Shown here piece by piece: positions 36,852-45,560 of a stretch of DNA of 64,000 nt; position 1 is the first letter of the stretch; each line of letters starts with the position of its first letter. This DNA comes from Phycisphaerales bacterium (GTDB taxonomy: Bacteria > Planctomycetota > Phycisphaerae > Phycisphaerales > SM1A02): NCBI GenBank assembly GCA_029242715.1, contig JAQWTL010000003.1, forward strand, positions 1 to 64,000, written 5' to 3'. The position numbers were made by a program, and so were the translations under genes. The notes beneath the pieces were generated by a model. That model was not told where the DNA came from. It saw only the letters and a list, made by a program, of their open reading frames with translations, and did no database searches.

Positions 36852-36867
36852 ATAGCCTCGAGGCTAT
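36852..36867. promoter_or_regulatory. Perfect 16-bp palindrome, candidate operator
   Basis: ATAGCCTCGAGGCTAT is exactly self-complementary and lies in the 70-base region between the divergent YdjY lipoprotein gene and the PTPS-like gene. A two-fold symmetric site between divergent starts is typical of a repressor or activator dimer site. The cognate factor is not in the window. Confidence 0.45.
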
Positions 36868-36880
36868 CGTGGTAGAGACA

Positions 36881-37690
36881 ATGACCATGACTTCCGACAT
36901 CTCGCTTGCCAGAACGGTTCGGCTCTTCATGGCTCCCGGAGAGCCCACCCCTGATCTTGCCGTCAATTCATACGCCGCCCTGGTGTCAACTCCACACCTT
37001 GGCGTGTTCTATGAATTCACCCTTCATTGCAGTGGACAACCTCAATCCAGAACAGGATTCGTTGAGAGCATCTATGAGATGGACCGAGCAGTTCACGGCG
37101 TGCTGGCCCCGAGGATCAACCAGGCTTTCAAGACCGGAAACGTCCGACCACACACGATTCTGCAGGCGTCAATGCATGATCTGGATCAGCATCTGGATGC
37201 CCGCCTCACCCGAGTGGATTGGCAGCTCACCCCGACCTACCGTATCTCGATGGAGGCTTCTGACATGACAACCTTCCTGCTCGCCCAGAACTACCAGTTC
37301 GCCGCCTCTCACAAGCTTCATAATCCTGAGTACGACGATGCAACGAATCGTTCAGTCTTCGGAAAATGCTGCAATCCCAACGGGCATGGCCACAACTACC
37401 GACTCGAGGTCGAGATTGCCGTACCCAGCAACCCTGAATCTCCAGGCCATGGATTCAGCGTGATTGATCTTGACGAGGTGGTCCAGGAACACGTGATTGA
37501 CGACTTTGACCATACCTATCTCAACCTTGATATCGATGACTTCAGCAACTGCAATCCAACAGTTGAAAACATCACACTCATATGCCATAAGAGATTGATG
37601 ACCCCACTCAAGAATCTTGGCGTTAAACTTCGCCGCATACGCCTTTGGGAGACTGAGAAAACATGCTGCGCATATCCCGCAGAAGCCTGA
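36881..37690 (+). CDS. Tandem 6-pyruvoyltetrahydropterin synthase-like protein
   Basis: 269 residues. The second half is a normal PTPS/QueD domain with FAASHKLHNP, zinc-ligand GHGHNYRLEVEI, DFDHTYLN and NPTVENI. The first half (FYEFTLHCSGQ...GFVESIYEMDRAVHGVLAPRINQ) has the same spacing but lacks the zinc His motif, so it looks like a duplicated, non-catalytic PTPS domain. The active half would make a pterin or 6-carboxy-tetrahydropterin, for queuosine or a related pterin. No other queuosine gene is close. The start was set at the first ATG; a GTG at 36869 is possible. The downstream TPR-cyclophilin gene overlaps by 28 bases. Confidence 0.82.
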   Translation: MTMTSDISLARTVRLFMAPGEPTPDLAVNSYAALVSTPHLGVFYEFTLHCSGQPQSRTGFVESIYEMDRAVHGVLAPRINQAFKTGNVRPHTILQASMHDLDQHLDARLTRVDWQLTPTYRISMEASDMTTFLLAQNYQFAASHKLHNPEYDDATNRSVFGKCCNPNGHGHNYRLEVEIAVPSNPESPGHGFSVIDLDEVVQEHVIDDFDHTYLNLDIDDFSNCNPTVENITLICHKRLMTPLKNLGVKLRRIRLWETEKTCCAYPAEA

Positions 37691-39213
37691 TCTGGCCATC
37701 TCTCTTGATCGCGGCAATCACATTGCCTGCCATGCAATCACCGCCAAATGTGAATGCAACGGCGGACAATGTCTCAACACCAACTGATCAGCAGACTGCA
37801 TCCAATACGGAATGGCAGGCACTTGCCCAGGCTGCCCAGGATCTGCGAATCAAGATGCAGGCGTCAGACCAGACCCCTGAGTCGATCAACGAGGATCTGC
37901 GCAACCTCACCATTGATACGAAGGCCTATCTCGAGAAGCACCCGAAACATCCGCAAGCGTGGAATCTTCTGGCCAGCCTGTGTGGCCAGTTACGGGATGA
38001 CAAATGCGTCGATCAGTCCGCATATGAACTTCTGGAGATCCAACCCGAGAATGTCCAGGTCGGGCTCCAATGGGCGGCCTACTACGCCTCCTCCGAACGC
38101 AACCAACGAGCAATGGAGATCCTCGATCGCCTGCTTGAGAAAAAACCACTGGGTCTCCTCTACCAGAACGCCTGGATACTGACCGCACGGACAGTAGACC
38201 CTGCACTCATCAACTCGCGTTTCCAGAACCTGATAGCCAAACCGGAAACCTACCCACAGGCGATCGCGTTCATTACGGCCATGCAGCAGTCAGATCCCTG
38301 GGCAGCGCAAGAACTGAGCGAACAACTCATCACACTGGCACCGGATGACCCTGATGTCATCATCAACCGCGGATACGCCCTGCGTGGAACGAATCGATTT
38401 GCTGAAGCCAGGGAACTCCTGTCCTCACTACCGGAGGAGAGACTGGCAGATCCGAAGATCGCCTACCTCTATTCGGATTGCCATTACGCAGACCATGATT
38501 TCGAAACTGCCTACGACATCATGTCCAATATTGATCTGGATTCACTTGATGAGAACCCGGGGCTGAAACGACGACTCACGTTCATGCTCCCGCTCCGTCA
38601 AACGGCAGTTGAAGCCTGGGCCATCGAGCAGGATCGGCGCGAAGTTGATGCGGAACAGGAAACCAACCCCAAAGTTCGACTCATGATTGATGGCGAGCCC
38701 GTGGAAATCGAACTGTTTCAGGATGTAGCCCCCAACACGGTGGCCACATTCCTCGCCATGACAAGCCGTGGCTTCTATGACGATATTCCCTTCGGCCAGG
38801 TACAGACTGGCTTCCGGTCGATCGGTGGCACGATCCCGACAGCCGTGCCCTATACGATTCCTTCCGAAAAGGACCCAACTGGCAGCCGTGATTTCTTCAG
38901 TGGCACCCTGGCAACCTATCTCCCGATATCAGGCAACAAGGATTCCGCAGGCGCCGAATGGTGCATCTACCACTTCCCTGCTCCCCACCTGAACCAGCAA
39001 AGAACAGCATTCGGGCGGGTAACAAGCGGATTGGACACGGTACGTCGCATGAAGGAAGACTCCAGACTGGATTCCATTGAGATCCTCCGCTCACCAGGCA
39101 TCGATAACGACCCCATCGTGATCGATGCTGAACAACAGCGGCGGCCCTTCAGTGAAGTCATGGCAACCTTTACCCTGCCACGCAGCAACAGCAACGAAAC
39201 CGTGAAGCCCTAG
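37663..39213 (+). CDS. Exported TPR protein with cyclophilin-type peptidyl-prolyl isomerase
   Basis: 516 residues. A signal peptide (MLRISRRSLIWPSLLIAAIT) is followed by TPR-like helices over about 45-320 (for example HPQAWNLLASLCGQL). The cyclophilin domain starts near residue 340 with VRLMIDGEPVEIELFQDVAPNTVATFLAMTSRGFYDD. The canonical catalytic Arg of FHR is replaced: the strand here reads PFGQVQTGFRSIGG, so activity may be reduced. It would assist folding of secreted proteins. It overlaps the end of the PTPS-like gene, which suggests coupling. Confidence 0.8.
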   Translation: MLRISRRSLIWPSLLIAAITLPAMQSPPNVNATADNVSTPTDQQTASNTEWQALAQAAQDLRIKMQASDQTPESINEDLRNLTIDTKAYLEKHPKHPQAWNLLASLCGQLRDDKCVDQSAYELLEIQPENVQVGLQWAAYYASSERNQRAMEILDRLLEKKPLGLLYQNAWILTARTVDPALINSRFQNLIAKPETYPQAIAFITAMQQSDPWAAQELSEQLITLAPDDPDVIINRGYALRGTNRFAEARELLSSLPEERLADPKIAYLYSDCHYADHDFETAYDIMSNIDLDSLDENPGLKRRLTFMLPLRQTAVEAWAIEQDRREVDAEQETNPKVRLMIDGEPVEIELFQDVAPNTVATFLAMTSRGFYDDIPFGQVQTGFRSIGGTIPTAVPYTIPSEKDPTGSRDFFSGTLATYLPISGNKDSAGAEWCIYHFPAPHLNQQRTAFGRVTSGLDTVRRMKEDSRLDSIEILRSPGIDNDPIVIDAEQQRRPFSEVMATFTLPRSNSNETVKP

Positions 39214-39228
39214 TTCAGATTTGAAGGA

Positions 39229-39702
39229 CTAGCGAAGGTCTTCGGCGCCATAGAGCCGGTAGCCTTTTCGCAGCAGAATCTGTCCGGCAAACTCATTCTC
39301 ATCGACGCACAGTGCCATGCGAGAACCCTCTGTGAACGGGTTGTCGGTCATGATCGGGTACATGAAAAGGATGTTGATTTCAGCGCCCAGGAGATGTTGG
39401 CACAAATGGGACAGCGGCCGATCAGAAGAGGTCTCGACGACGAGCAGATCCGTCTCGGAAAAGCTCATATTCGAATCTCTCAACAGCAGCCTTGCGGCAT
39501 CAGCGTTGTCTGGGATGGTTCGTACGACTGCATAGTCAGATGCTTCCATGACGGCAATCGAATGAATCTGGACATCAACAGCATCGTCAAAGACACGGAG
39601 AACCTCGAGAAGTCGACCAACACGATTCTCAAGGAACACGCTGAACTGTCGCACCGCAGGTACTCGATATCCAATCGCAGTTTCTGAGGGCAATTCAGTC
39701 AT
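39229..39702 (-). CDS. Protein with two ACT domains
   Basis: 157 residues made of two ACT-like halves: RQFSVFLENRVGRLLEVLRVF and, in the second half, DLLVVETSSDRPLSHLCQHLLGAE. ACT domains bind amino acids or related ligands in regulatory proteins. No enzyme domain is attached, so it may act as a small-molecule sensor or partner protein. It is convergent with the TPR-cyclophilin gene, with 15 bases between. Confidence 0.75.
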   Translation of the reverse strand: MTELPSETAIGYRVPAVRQFSVFLENRVGRLLEVLRVFDDAVDVQIHSIAVMEASDYAVVRTIPDNADAARLLLRDSNMSFSETDLLVVETSSDRPLSHLCQHLLGAEINILFMYPIMTDNPFTEGSRMALCVDENEFAGQILLRKGYRLYGAEDLR

Positions 39703-39748
39703 ATTCGGATCCCATCAAGGTTGGCCACACTGTAACGACTGCTATGCC

Positions 39749-40657
39749 TCATGCCGACCCCCCACCTGAAACCGCCTCAAAGCCGATCACATCCACAGGG
39801 CCTGCCTCGGACAATATCCCCATCGAACAAGCCTGCTCGAAAAAGGTCCGAAGGGCCAGGAGCCCCTGGTCCCCCACATCAAGTGTCCATTTGTTGACAT
39901 ACATCTCGACAAACGTCGTGGCCATCTCTCGATCGATACCTCGCCCCCATCGAAGCGCCCATTCGACGGCCTGTTCCTTGTGAGCCATGGACCATTCAAC
40001 TGATGCCCTCAGGATGGACGCTACTTCTTCCAAGGCTCCTGGCCCACCGATCGCTTCGACGTCACGACGTATCGCATTGCCGCCAAGTGGCAGGGGCAAG
40101 CCAGTGCGGCCCTTCCACCATTCGCCCAGATCCGCCACGAGATGCAAGCCTGATTGTGCGTAGGTCAATTGGCCCTCGTGAATGACCAGCCCGGCTGAAA
40201 ATGTGCCATCAACAACCTGGTCGATGATCTGATCGAAAGGGACAACCGTGCATGGCATTGGCCTGCCACCCAACATCATGCGACAAGTAGCAACCGCAGA
40301 AGTCCTGGCGCCAGGCACGGCAATCATCGGCGTGTTCTGCTTGAATGACTCCAGATCCATGGGTTCACGCGTCACGATCCTTGGGCCATATCCATCTCCA
40401 AGCGAAGCCCCGCATGCCGTGAGCGCATAGCGGTCACGTACTGCCGGGTAATGGGCACAACTGATCGCAGTAATTTCGTACAGACCCTCTTCCGACTGCG
40501 CATTGAGTGTCTCGATATCCTCCGCGACAAGCTCGAATCGCCAGCGACCCGTATCGATTTCAGGGCCGGCCCCATCGATACCGACCAGCGGCCACCACAT
40601 GAAGGCGTCATCCGGGTCAGGGCTATGCGCCAAACGAAGCAGCATCTGATCAGTCAT
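39749..40657 (-). CDS. mqnD: 1,4-dihydroxy-6-naphthoate synthase (futalosine pathway)
   Basis: 302 residues, periplasmic-binding-protein-like fold without signal peptide. The opening RLAHSPDPDDAFMWWPLVG is the MqnD signature, with FSAGLVIHEGQLTYAQSG later. The enzyme releases dihydroxynaphthoate from cyclic dehypoxanthine futalosine in menaquinone biosynthesis. Its ATG overlaps the end of the acyl-CoA ligase gene by four bases (ATGA), a sign of coupling. MqnA, MqnB and MqnC genes are not in the window. Loop residues in the middle (GGRPMPCTVVPFDQ) are normal for the family. Confidence 0.9.
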   Translation of the reverse strand: MTDQMLLRLAHSPDPDDAFMWWPLVGIDGAGPEIDTGRWRFELVAEDIETLNAQSEEGLYEITAISCAHYPAVRDRYALTACGASLGDGYGPRIVTREPMDLESFKQNTPMIAVPGARTSAVATCRMMLGGRPMPCTVVPFDQIIDQVVDGTFSAGLVIHEGQLTYAQSGLHLVADLGEWWKGRTGLPLPLGGNAIRRDVEAIGGPGALEEVASILRASVEWSMAHKEQAVEWALRWGRGIDREMATTFVEMYVNKWTLDVGDQGLLALRTFFEQACSMGILSEAGPVDVIGFEAVSGGGSA

Positions 40658-42126
40658 GAAACACCAGCCGTTTCTGCGGAAAGCGACCGCCTCATCACCT
40701 TGCCGGTTGGATTTCTTGGCAAAGCATCAACGTGTCGAATCTCGCGAGGAACCTTGTATCCCGCCAGGGATTCACGACACCAGCTACGGAGTGCGCCTGC
40801 GTCGAACTGAGCACCTTCGATCATCTCGACGAATGCCAAAGCAACCTCGCCCCGTGAAGGATCCTCCATGCCAATGACAGCAGCTTCAGAGACATCCGGA
40901 TGCTTCACGAGCACTTCCTCGATCTCTCGAGGAAAGACATTTTCTCCGCCGATGATCAACATCTCCTTGATGCGCCCTGTAATCGAGAGAAAACCGTTCT
41001 CATCTATTCGAGCCATATCACCTGTTCGCAGGAAACCATCCTCATTGATCGCGAGGGCAGTCTCTTCGGGCATCTTGTAATAACCCTGCATCACATTGCC
41101 ACCACGAATGAGGAGCTCGCCATCCTGGCCTGAATCTAGGTGTTGGCCATTGTCGCCGACAATGATCTGTTCGATGCCAGGCAATGAACGCCCCACCGTG
41201 CCACGCCTCTCCTCATGAGGCAACGTCCAGTTGGTCACCGGAGAGGTCTCTGTCATTCCGAATCCTTCACAGATCTTGCGGCCATAACGCTCTGCAAAGC
41301 CGTCGTACACCGCATCAGGAAGTGGTTCGCCACCCGAGACGATAAAACGCAGGGAAGACATGTCATCTGGCCGAGCTGATTTGGCCTGAAGAAGTGCGTT
41401 GTACATGGAGGGGATCGCCATGAATGCTGTCGGGCGGCCGCGTCGCAACAGATCAAGCACTCTCACAACCTTGAACTGCGCGGTGTACAGCGCACGGCAG
41501 CCAAGACTGAAGGGCAGGATCGTGCAGACACAGAGTCCAAAGCTGTGGAATTGAGGCAATACCCCGAGGAAGCTGTCACGCTTGGTGAAATTGGCCCAAC
41601 GACGACATTGGTCGACATTCGTACCCAAGTTGTCGACACTGAGCATCACACCCTTTGGCTTCCCGGAAGTGCCTGAGGTGTAGAGGATCACGGCCGTGAA
41701 ATCATCAGGACGTTTCACTGGTCGCATCATGGGCGGCAAGCCCTTGGCATTCATCTGATCCATCCGCAGCGATGTCACTCCATCAGGCATGTCACCAAAC
41801 CGATCAAGCATCGGAGTTGCCGTAATGACAGTGTCCAGCTCCGCATGATCGATGATGTAGTCCAGTTCCTCACGAGCCAGCAGATAGTTCAACGGGACGA
41901 TCGTTCGACCGCAAAGCCAACTGGCTGCCATGGCTACAGGAAAGGCCCCGGAAGTCGGCAAGAAGATGCCCACATTTGGAGCGTCTGTCGTGCTGGCAAC
42001 CCATTTGGCAAGATGCCGGGCTGCAACCCACATGGTGGCGCCTCGCCACTGCCGATGGTCGTCCTCGCAGACGATTCGAAGAGGGGCATTACGCCAATGA
42101 CGGAGTATGGGCTTCAGCAGTCGCAT
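40654..42126 (-). CDS. AMP-forming acyl-CoA synthetase/ligase
   Basis: 490 residues, ANL superfamily. The ATP-binding loop TSGTSGKPKGVML, the GFGMTETSP motif, TGDMARIDENGF and the hinge GRIKEMLIIGGENVFPREIE followed by a C-terminal PRNPTGKVMRR (the catalytic Lys) are all present. It activates a carboxylic acid as acyl-AMP and usually joins it to CoA. The substrate is not evident. The four-base overlap with mqnD suggests it works with that gene, possibly on a naphthoate or on a fatty acid. It is divergent from the SPOR lipoprotein gene. Confidence 0.9.
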   Translation of the reverse strand: MRLLKPILRHWRNAPLRIVCEDDHRQWRGATMWVAARHLAKWVASTTDAPNVGIFLPTSGAFPVAMAASWLCGRTIVPLNYLLAREELDYIIDHAELDTVITATPMLDRFGDMPDGVTSLRMDQMNAKGLPPMMRPVKRPDDFTAVILYTSGTSGKPKGVMLSVDNLGTNVDQCRRWANFTKRDSFLGVLPQFHSFGLCVCTILPFSLGCRALYTAQFKVVRVLDLLRRGRPTAFMAIPSMYNALLQAKSARPDDMSSLRFIVSGGEPLPDAVYDGFAERYGRKICEGFGMTETSPVTNWTLPHEERRGTVGRSLPGIEQIIVGDNGQHLDSGQDGELLIRGGNVMQGYYKMPEETALAINEDGFLRTGDMARIDENGFLSITGRIKEMLIIGGENVFPREIEEVLVKHPDVSEAAVIGMEDPSRGEVALAFVEMIEGAQFDAGALRSWCRESLAGYKVPREIRHVDALPRNPTGKVMRRSLSAETAGVS

Positions 42127-42216
42127 GAAAGTTCTTCTGGCCTGAAAGGGGCTCGAACACCCCGCCGTGGAGCTCGCCAGTGTACTCTTGGGCGATCCAA
42201 GGATGGAGGTCGCCCG

Positions 42217-42963
42217 ATGCCACGATTCCTGTTCGCCCTCACAGCCCTGCTTCTGGTCGTCGGATGTGAATCAACTCAAGGCAATCGATCCGCCCTCACG
42301 CTGGCGTCTGCCAGATACGAGGCCGGGGATTTCAATCGAGCCAGAGACCTTGCTGAACCCCTGAGATCGCATGAACAACCTCAATCTGAAGAAGCCGCAT
42401 GGATCATCGGGCTGTGCGATTACCGCCAGGGCAAGCTCCAGCAGGCCGAAACCCAGTTCCGCTTCATCACAACAGGCACCGACAAGGCCCTGGCCGCACA
42501 GGCCCGGGTGATGCTCGCCCAGATTGACCTCTCCAAAGGCCATCCCTCACTGGCCCTTGCCAGCCTGTCCAGAGCCTGGTCCCACCTCCCCAGCGAACAT
42601 CGACGTCGGGCCGCAGAACTCGCCGTCACTGCCGCCAAGGTCATGAATGATGCAAAGGCAGAAGATCAGTGGCTCGCCCGGATGCCATCTGCTCCAAGCC
42701 GGTCCACTACTGAAATCAAGGCCCTTCGTGATCGATATACCCTTCAGGCTGGCGCTTATCGAAATCGCTCCGGTGCTGAAAGCCTGAAATCAAGTTTGAA
42801 TGGCAAGGATTGCTCGCTGGGCGATGCCTCCATCCGCACCCGAACCGATCGACGAGGCCGGACGCTTTATCTGGTGCAAATTGGTTCTTTTACGACCCGC
42901 GCTGCTGCGGATGCTGCCCGAGGAGAACTCCGAGGGACTGAGCTGGTCGTCGTCGCCCAATAG
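42217..42963 (+). CDS. TPR and SPOR domain lipoprotein
   Basis: 248 residues from MPRFLFALTALLLVVGC, with GGAGG nine bases upstream. The lipobox LVVGC gives a lipidated Cys17. TPR-like repeats lie at about 25-145 (YEAGDFNRARDL and LQQAETQFRF). The last 75 residues form a SPOR domain (YTLQAGAYRNRSGAESL...YLVQIGSFTTRAAADAARGEL), which binds septal peptidoglycan stripped of stem peptides. The protein probably locates to the division site. Confidence 0.83.
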   Translation: MPRFLFALTALLLVVGCESTQGNRSALTLASARYEAGDFNRARDLAEPLRSHEQPQSEEAAWIIGLCDYRQGKLQQAETQFRFITTGTDKALAAQARVMLAQIDLSKGHPSLALASLSRAWSHLPSEHRRRAAELAVTAAKVMNDAKAEDQWLARMPSAPSRSTTEIKALRDRYTLQAGAYRNRSGAESLKSSLNGKDCSLGDASIRTRTDRRGRTLYLVQIGSFTTRAAADAARGELRGTELVVVAQ

Positions 42964-42982
42964 CCACCAGCAAGCAGTCCCT

Positions 42983-44185
42983 TCAGAACGTCAAGCCAAC
43001 CTTGATGAGTTGCTCATAGTGCTCAGGACGGTTGTAGACATGGGCAGAAAGCCGAATCCACCAGCGATCCACCCAGTCATGCACAGCAATATCAATCCCA
43101 TGAGCATGCCGCAGCCATAGACGCCAGTCTTCGACCTGTTGGAAGTGATCCCGAATCGATTTGGGCAATTCGATGGTGCGCATCGATATCGCCCGGCTTG
43201 AAGGCGGTACGTCAAGGGGATCAACCGACCAGGCATCACAGAGTCGGCCGGTCGCCCAGGAAACGAGTTGGCAATTGTGCTCACGAACTGAAGCCCACCC
43301 GAAACGATCCTCGAACCAGGCGATTGCAGCAGGCGCAGACAGAAAGGACGAGGTGTCGCAGGTCCCTGTCCATTTGAATTCTTCCTGGTAGCCATCACCA
43401 AGGTAATGGCTGATGGAAGAGGGATGCACGCTGGAGTGATGGCAAGGCTGAACATGCAGGAAGGCTGCCCCAAGAGGCGCCGACACCCATTTATGCAAGT
43501 TGCCGGTGTAATAGTCCGCTCCGATTGATGCGACATCAAGAGGCAACATGCCAGGCGCATGAGCCCCATCAACCATGACCTTCACGCCACGTGAATGGCA
43601 ACGCTTCACGATGTCCTCGACAGGAAAGAGCAACGCCGTTGGTGAGGTCACATGATCAATCATGACCAGAGCCGTGTCTTCATCAATCGCCGCTTCAAGA
43701 GCATCTGCCAGGCCGCTTTCATCAGGCAGAGGCGGATTGAGTTCAACCAGTCGCAGATGGGCACCGGCTCGCTCCGCCACATACCTCAAAGTCTGGTTCA
43801 CAGCGAAGTAACCATGGTTCGTCGCGATGATGTTCTGACCTGGCTTGAGTTCAAGAGATCGAACAACCGCATTGATGGCCTGAGTTGCATTGACCACGCT
43901 GACCAGATCCGTGGGATCGGACTTGATGAAGTCAGCCAGCTTTCTGGTCGAGTCGATCAGAAGCTCGTCACCTCGAACCCAGAGAATGTCTGCTGGATCT
44001 CCATCGAGTTGCTGCTTGAGACGAAGCTGAGCATCCACCACTGCATGTGGCCTGGCACCAAAGCTGCCATGGTTCAGAAATGTCATGGTCTTGGAGAGAG
44101 ACCATTCCTCAATGCCCGACTTCGGAAGTGGATCTGGCGGTGACTGTGCCACCAGGGATGTGATCTCGGAACTGCTCATGGACAA
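42983..44185 (-). CDS. Class V aminotransferase (isopenicillin N epimerase-like)
   Basis: 400 residues. The PLP-dependent fold type I protein has the pattern LNHGSFGARPHAVVDAQ at the start, DHVTSPTALLFPVEDI, and the Schiff-base Lys in TGNLHKWVSAPLG. This matches the subgroup annotated as isopenicillin N epimerase, whose members act as racemases, lyases or cysteine desulfurase relatives. Substrate unknown. The C-terminus has the expected His-rich VDRWWIRLSAHVYN. A 722-base gap separates its start from lexA. Confidence 0.85.
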   Translation of the reverse strand: MSMSSSEITSLVAQSPPDPLPKSGIEEWSLSKTMTFLNHGSFGARPHAVVDAQLRLKQQLDGDPADILWVRGDELLIDSTRKLADFIKSDPTDLVSVVNATQAINAVVRSLELKPGQNIIATNHGYFAVNQTLRYVAERAGAHLRLVELNPPLPDESGLADALEAAIDEDTALVMIDHVTSPTALLFPVEDIVKRCHSRGVKVMVDGAHAPGMLPLDVASIGADYYTGNLHKWVSAPLGAAFLHVQPCHHSSVHPSSISHYLGDGYQEEFKWTGTCDTSSFLSAPAAIAWFEDRFGWASVREHNCQLVSWATGRLCDAWSVDPLDVPPSSRAISMRTIELPKSIRDHFQQVEDWRLWLRHAHGIDIAVHDWVDRWWIRLSAHVYNRPEHYEQLIKVGLTF

Positions 44186-44279
44186 AGCCTAGCAATACCA
44201 ACCAACCCAAACATGTGATGGGCTGATTCCAGCCAGAGGGCCAAGGACCGAGAATGAGGGCAGGAATAAGGGGTTGAAA

Positions 44280-44308
44280 TGGAAATTCCGTAAGGTTGCT
44301 GTTATGCT
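44280..44308 (+). promoter_or_regulatory. Possible promoter for the structured region and lexA
   Basis: TGGAAA (44280-44285) and an extended -10 element TGTTATGCT (44300-44308) are spaced by 17 bases. Transcription would start near 44315 and run toward lexA. It is a motif match only; the SOS box of this lineage is not known to me. Confidence 0.35.
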
Positions 44309-44314
44309 AACGGA

Positions 44315-44870
44315 TACCGAACGCTCCAGTCGATAGGAAGTTCAAGTCAATGACCGGTTCTTGCCGAGGTGTACTCCGCCAGATGTATTTCAGCCAACAC
44401 GGACCACAAGATCTAGTGCCCCCCCGTTCTCGGCAAGCTCCAAGCCGATCAAGGGGGGCCTGGAGGGCCGGAAAGAGGGCTGAGAGAGACCGTGGAAGGT
44501 CAGGCGGGTTCGATACGAGGGAAGAGGCGAACCCGCCAACCTCCCGATCTCAACGGGAACAGGTACCAGGACCTGAACTGAGCATCGTCAAAGAAGAGTC
44601 CATTGTGTGGACCAGCAACCCAGGGAGTGATTCGAGATGGAACAGCCACTTGTTCAAACAGGACCAGGAGGAGACTACCGAACAGCCCTGGTGATTCAGC
44701 ACCCAGGCCCCAGGATGAGAAAGCCCCGTCTGGTAGCACAGACTGGATATGACCTGAGTATCGAACGCCGGGTCCACTCACTTTCCTCAGCCATACTTCG
44801 GGCCCCAAGGACCCTGCTGGATCGACTCCTAGGAATTGACCGACCGATTCCAGCCGTTCAGGAAATTTCG
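44315..44870 (+). ncRNA. Candidate structured noncoding RNA or long lexA leader
   Basis: No supported reading frame covers this stretch between the aminotransferase and lexA genes; the frames present are Arg-rich and have no family. It holds many hairpins: stems at 44418-44424/44453-44459 with a nested 44430-44434/44444-44448; a perfect 10-bp stem 44503-44512/44528-44537; 44542-44546/44554-44558; 44560-44564/44571-44575; 44598-44602/44608-44612; 44663-44668/44687-44692; 44728-44732/44739-44743; 44770-44775/44809-44814; and 44817-44824/44845-44853 with one bulge. I checked for RNase P, tmRNA and SRP RNA signatures on both strands and found none that fit. It could be a novel RNA, a regulatory leader of lexA, or a decayed gene. 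Confidence 0.35.
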
Positions 44871-44907
44871 GATCGTCCCACACGCCTCGACAAGGATCAT
44901 TCTCAGT

Positions 44908-45528
44908 ATGAATCTCACACCCAAGCAACTTCGCATCGTGCAGTTGATTCGAGAAAGTCGCCTGACCAACGGCTATTCGCCGACGATGCAGGAACTCGCC
45001 GAAGCCACCGGCGTGAGCAAGGTCACAGCCTTCGAGCACGTCGAGGCACTGATTCGCAAGGGCGTGCTCGCCAGGGAAGCACACAAGGCTCGCTCTTTAT
45101 CAATCGTTGAAGACGCTCCGCTTCCCGATGAGGTAGCGCCCCTGCAGTTTCCTTTGGTGGGACGAATTGCAGCGGGCATGCCCATCGAGAAGTGCGAACA
45201 AAATGACATGCTCGATCTCGAAACACTTGTCGGCCCGAGGCTCGGCTCCAATGCAGGCACATTTGCCTTGAAAGTTGAAGGCGATTCAATGCGGGATGAG
45301 GGCATTCTCGATGGTGATTTCGTCCTGGTCGAAAGGCGTAATACTGCCCGTGATGGCGAACATGTCGTTGCCCTTTTGCCTGATGGCGAAACAACACTCA
45401 AATCCATCTTCCGTGAAGCCAACGGCATGATTCGACTGCAACCAGCCAACGAAGACTTTGAGCCGATCATCGTTGAGCAATGCCAGATCCAAGGCGTTGT
45501 TACAGCAGTTCTTCGTTCCTATCGATAG
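44908..45528 (+). CDS. lexA: SOS repressor LexA
   Basis: 206 residues from MNLTPKQLRIVQLIRESR. The N-terminal winged helix (TNGYSPTMQELAEATGVSK) is followed by the self-cleavage domain: the Ala89-Gly90 bond in GRIAAGMPI, Ser127 in EGDSMRDEG and Lys165 in TTLKSI. It represses DNA repair genes until RecA filaments trigger self-cleavage. A longer frame from 44836 was rejected because the family starts at MNLT. The next gene begins 32 bases after its stop. Other repair and recombination genes here are ruvC at 35566 and dprA at 45936. Confidence 0.95.
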   Translation: MNLTPKQLRIVQLIRESRLTNGYSPTMQELAEATGVSKVTAFEHVEALIRKGVLAREAHKARSLSIVEDAPLPDEVAPLQFPLVGRIAAGMPIEKCEQNDMLDLETLVGPRLGSNAGTFALKVEGDSMRDEGILDGDFVLVERRNTARDGEHVVALLPDGETTLKSIFREANGMIRLQPANEDFEPIIVEQCQIQGVVTAVLRSYR

Positions 45529-45560
45529 CGAACACGAGAGCAGCTCAAGAGGCAGATGTC

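Noticed and set aside
36838-36868. Considered whether the palindrome at 36852 is a rho-independent terminator
   Set aside because: It has no loop and no T-tract and lies between two divergent starts, where a terminator is not expected.
44350-44694. 114-codon plus-strand frame in the region before lexA
   Set aside because: Arg- and Gln-rich, no ribosome binding site, no family, and it runs through the strongest hairpins; taken as noncoding.
44500-45084. 195-codon frame on the minus strand opposite lexA and the structured region
   Set aside because: Its N-terminal half is the antisense of lexA, it has no family match, and its composition (Gly, Phe, Pro rich) differs from neighbours. It does contain GAGGAAAGT, like the RNase P core, but the following conserved bases do not fit.
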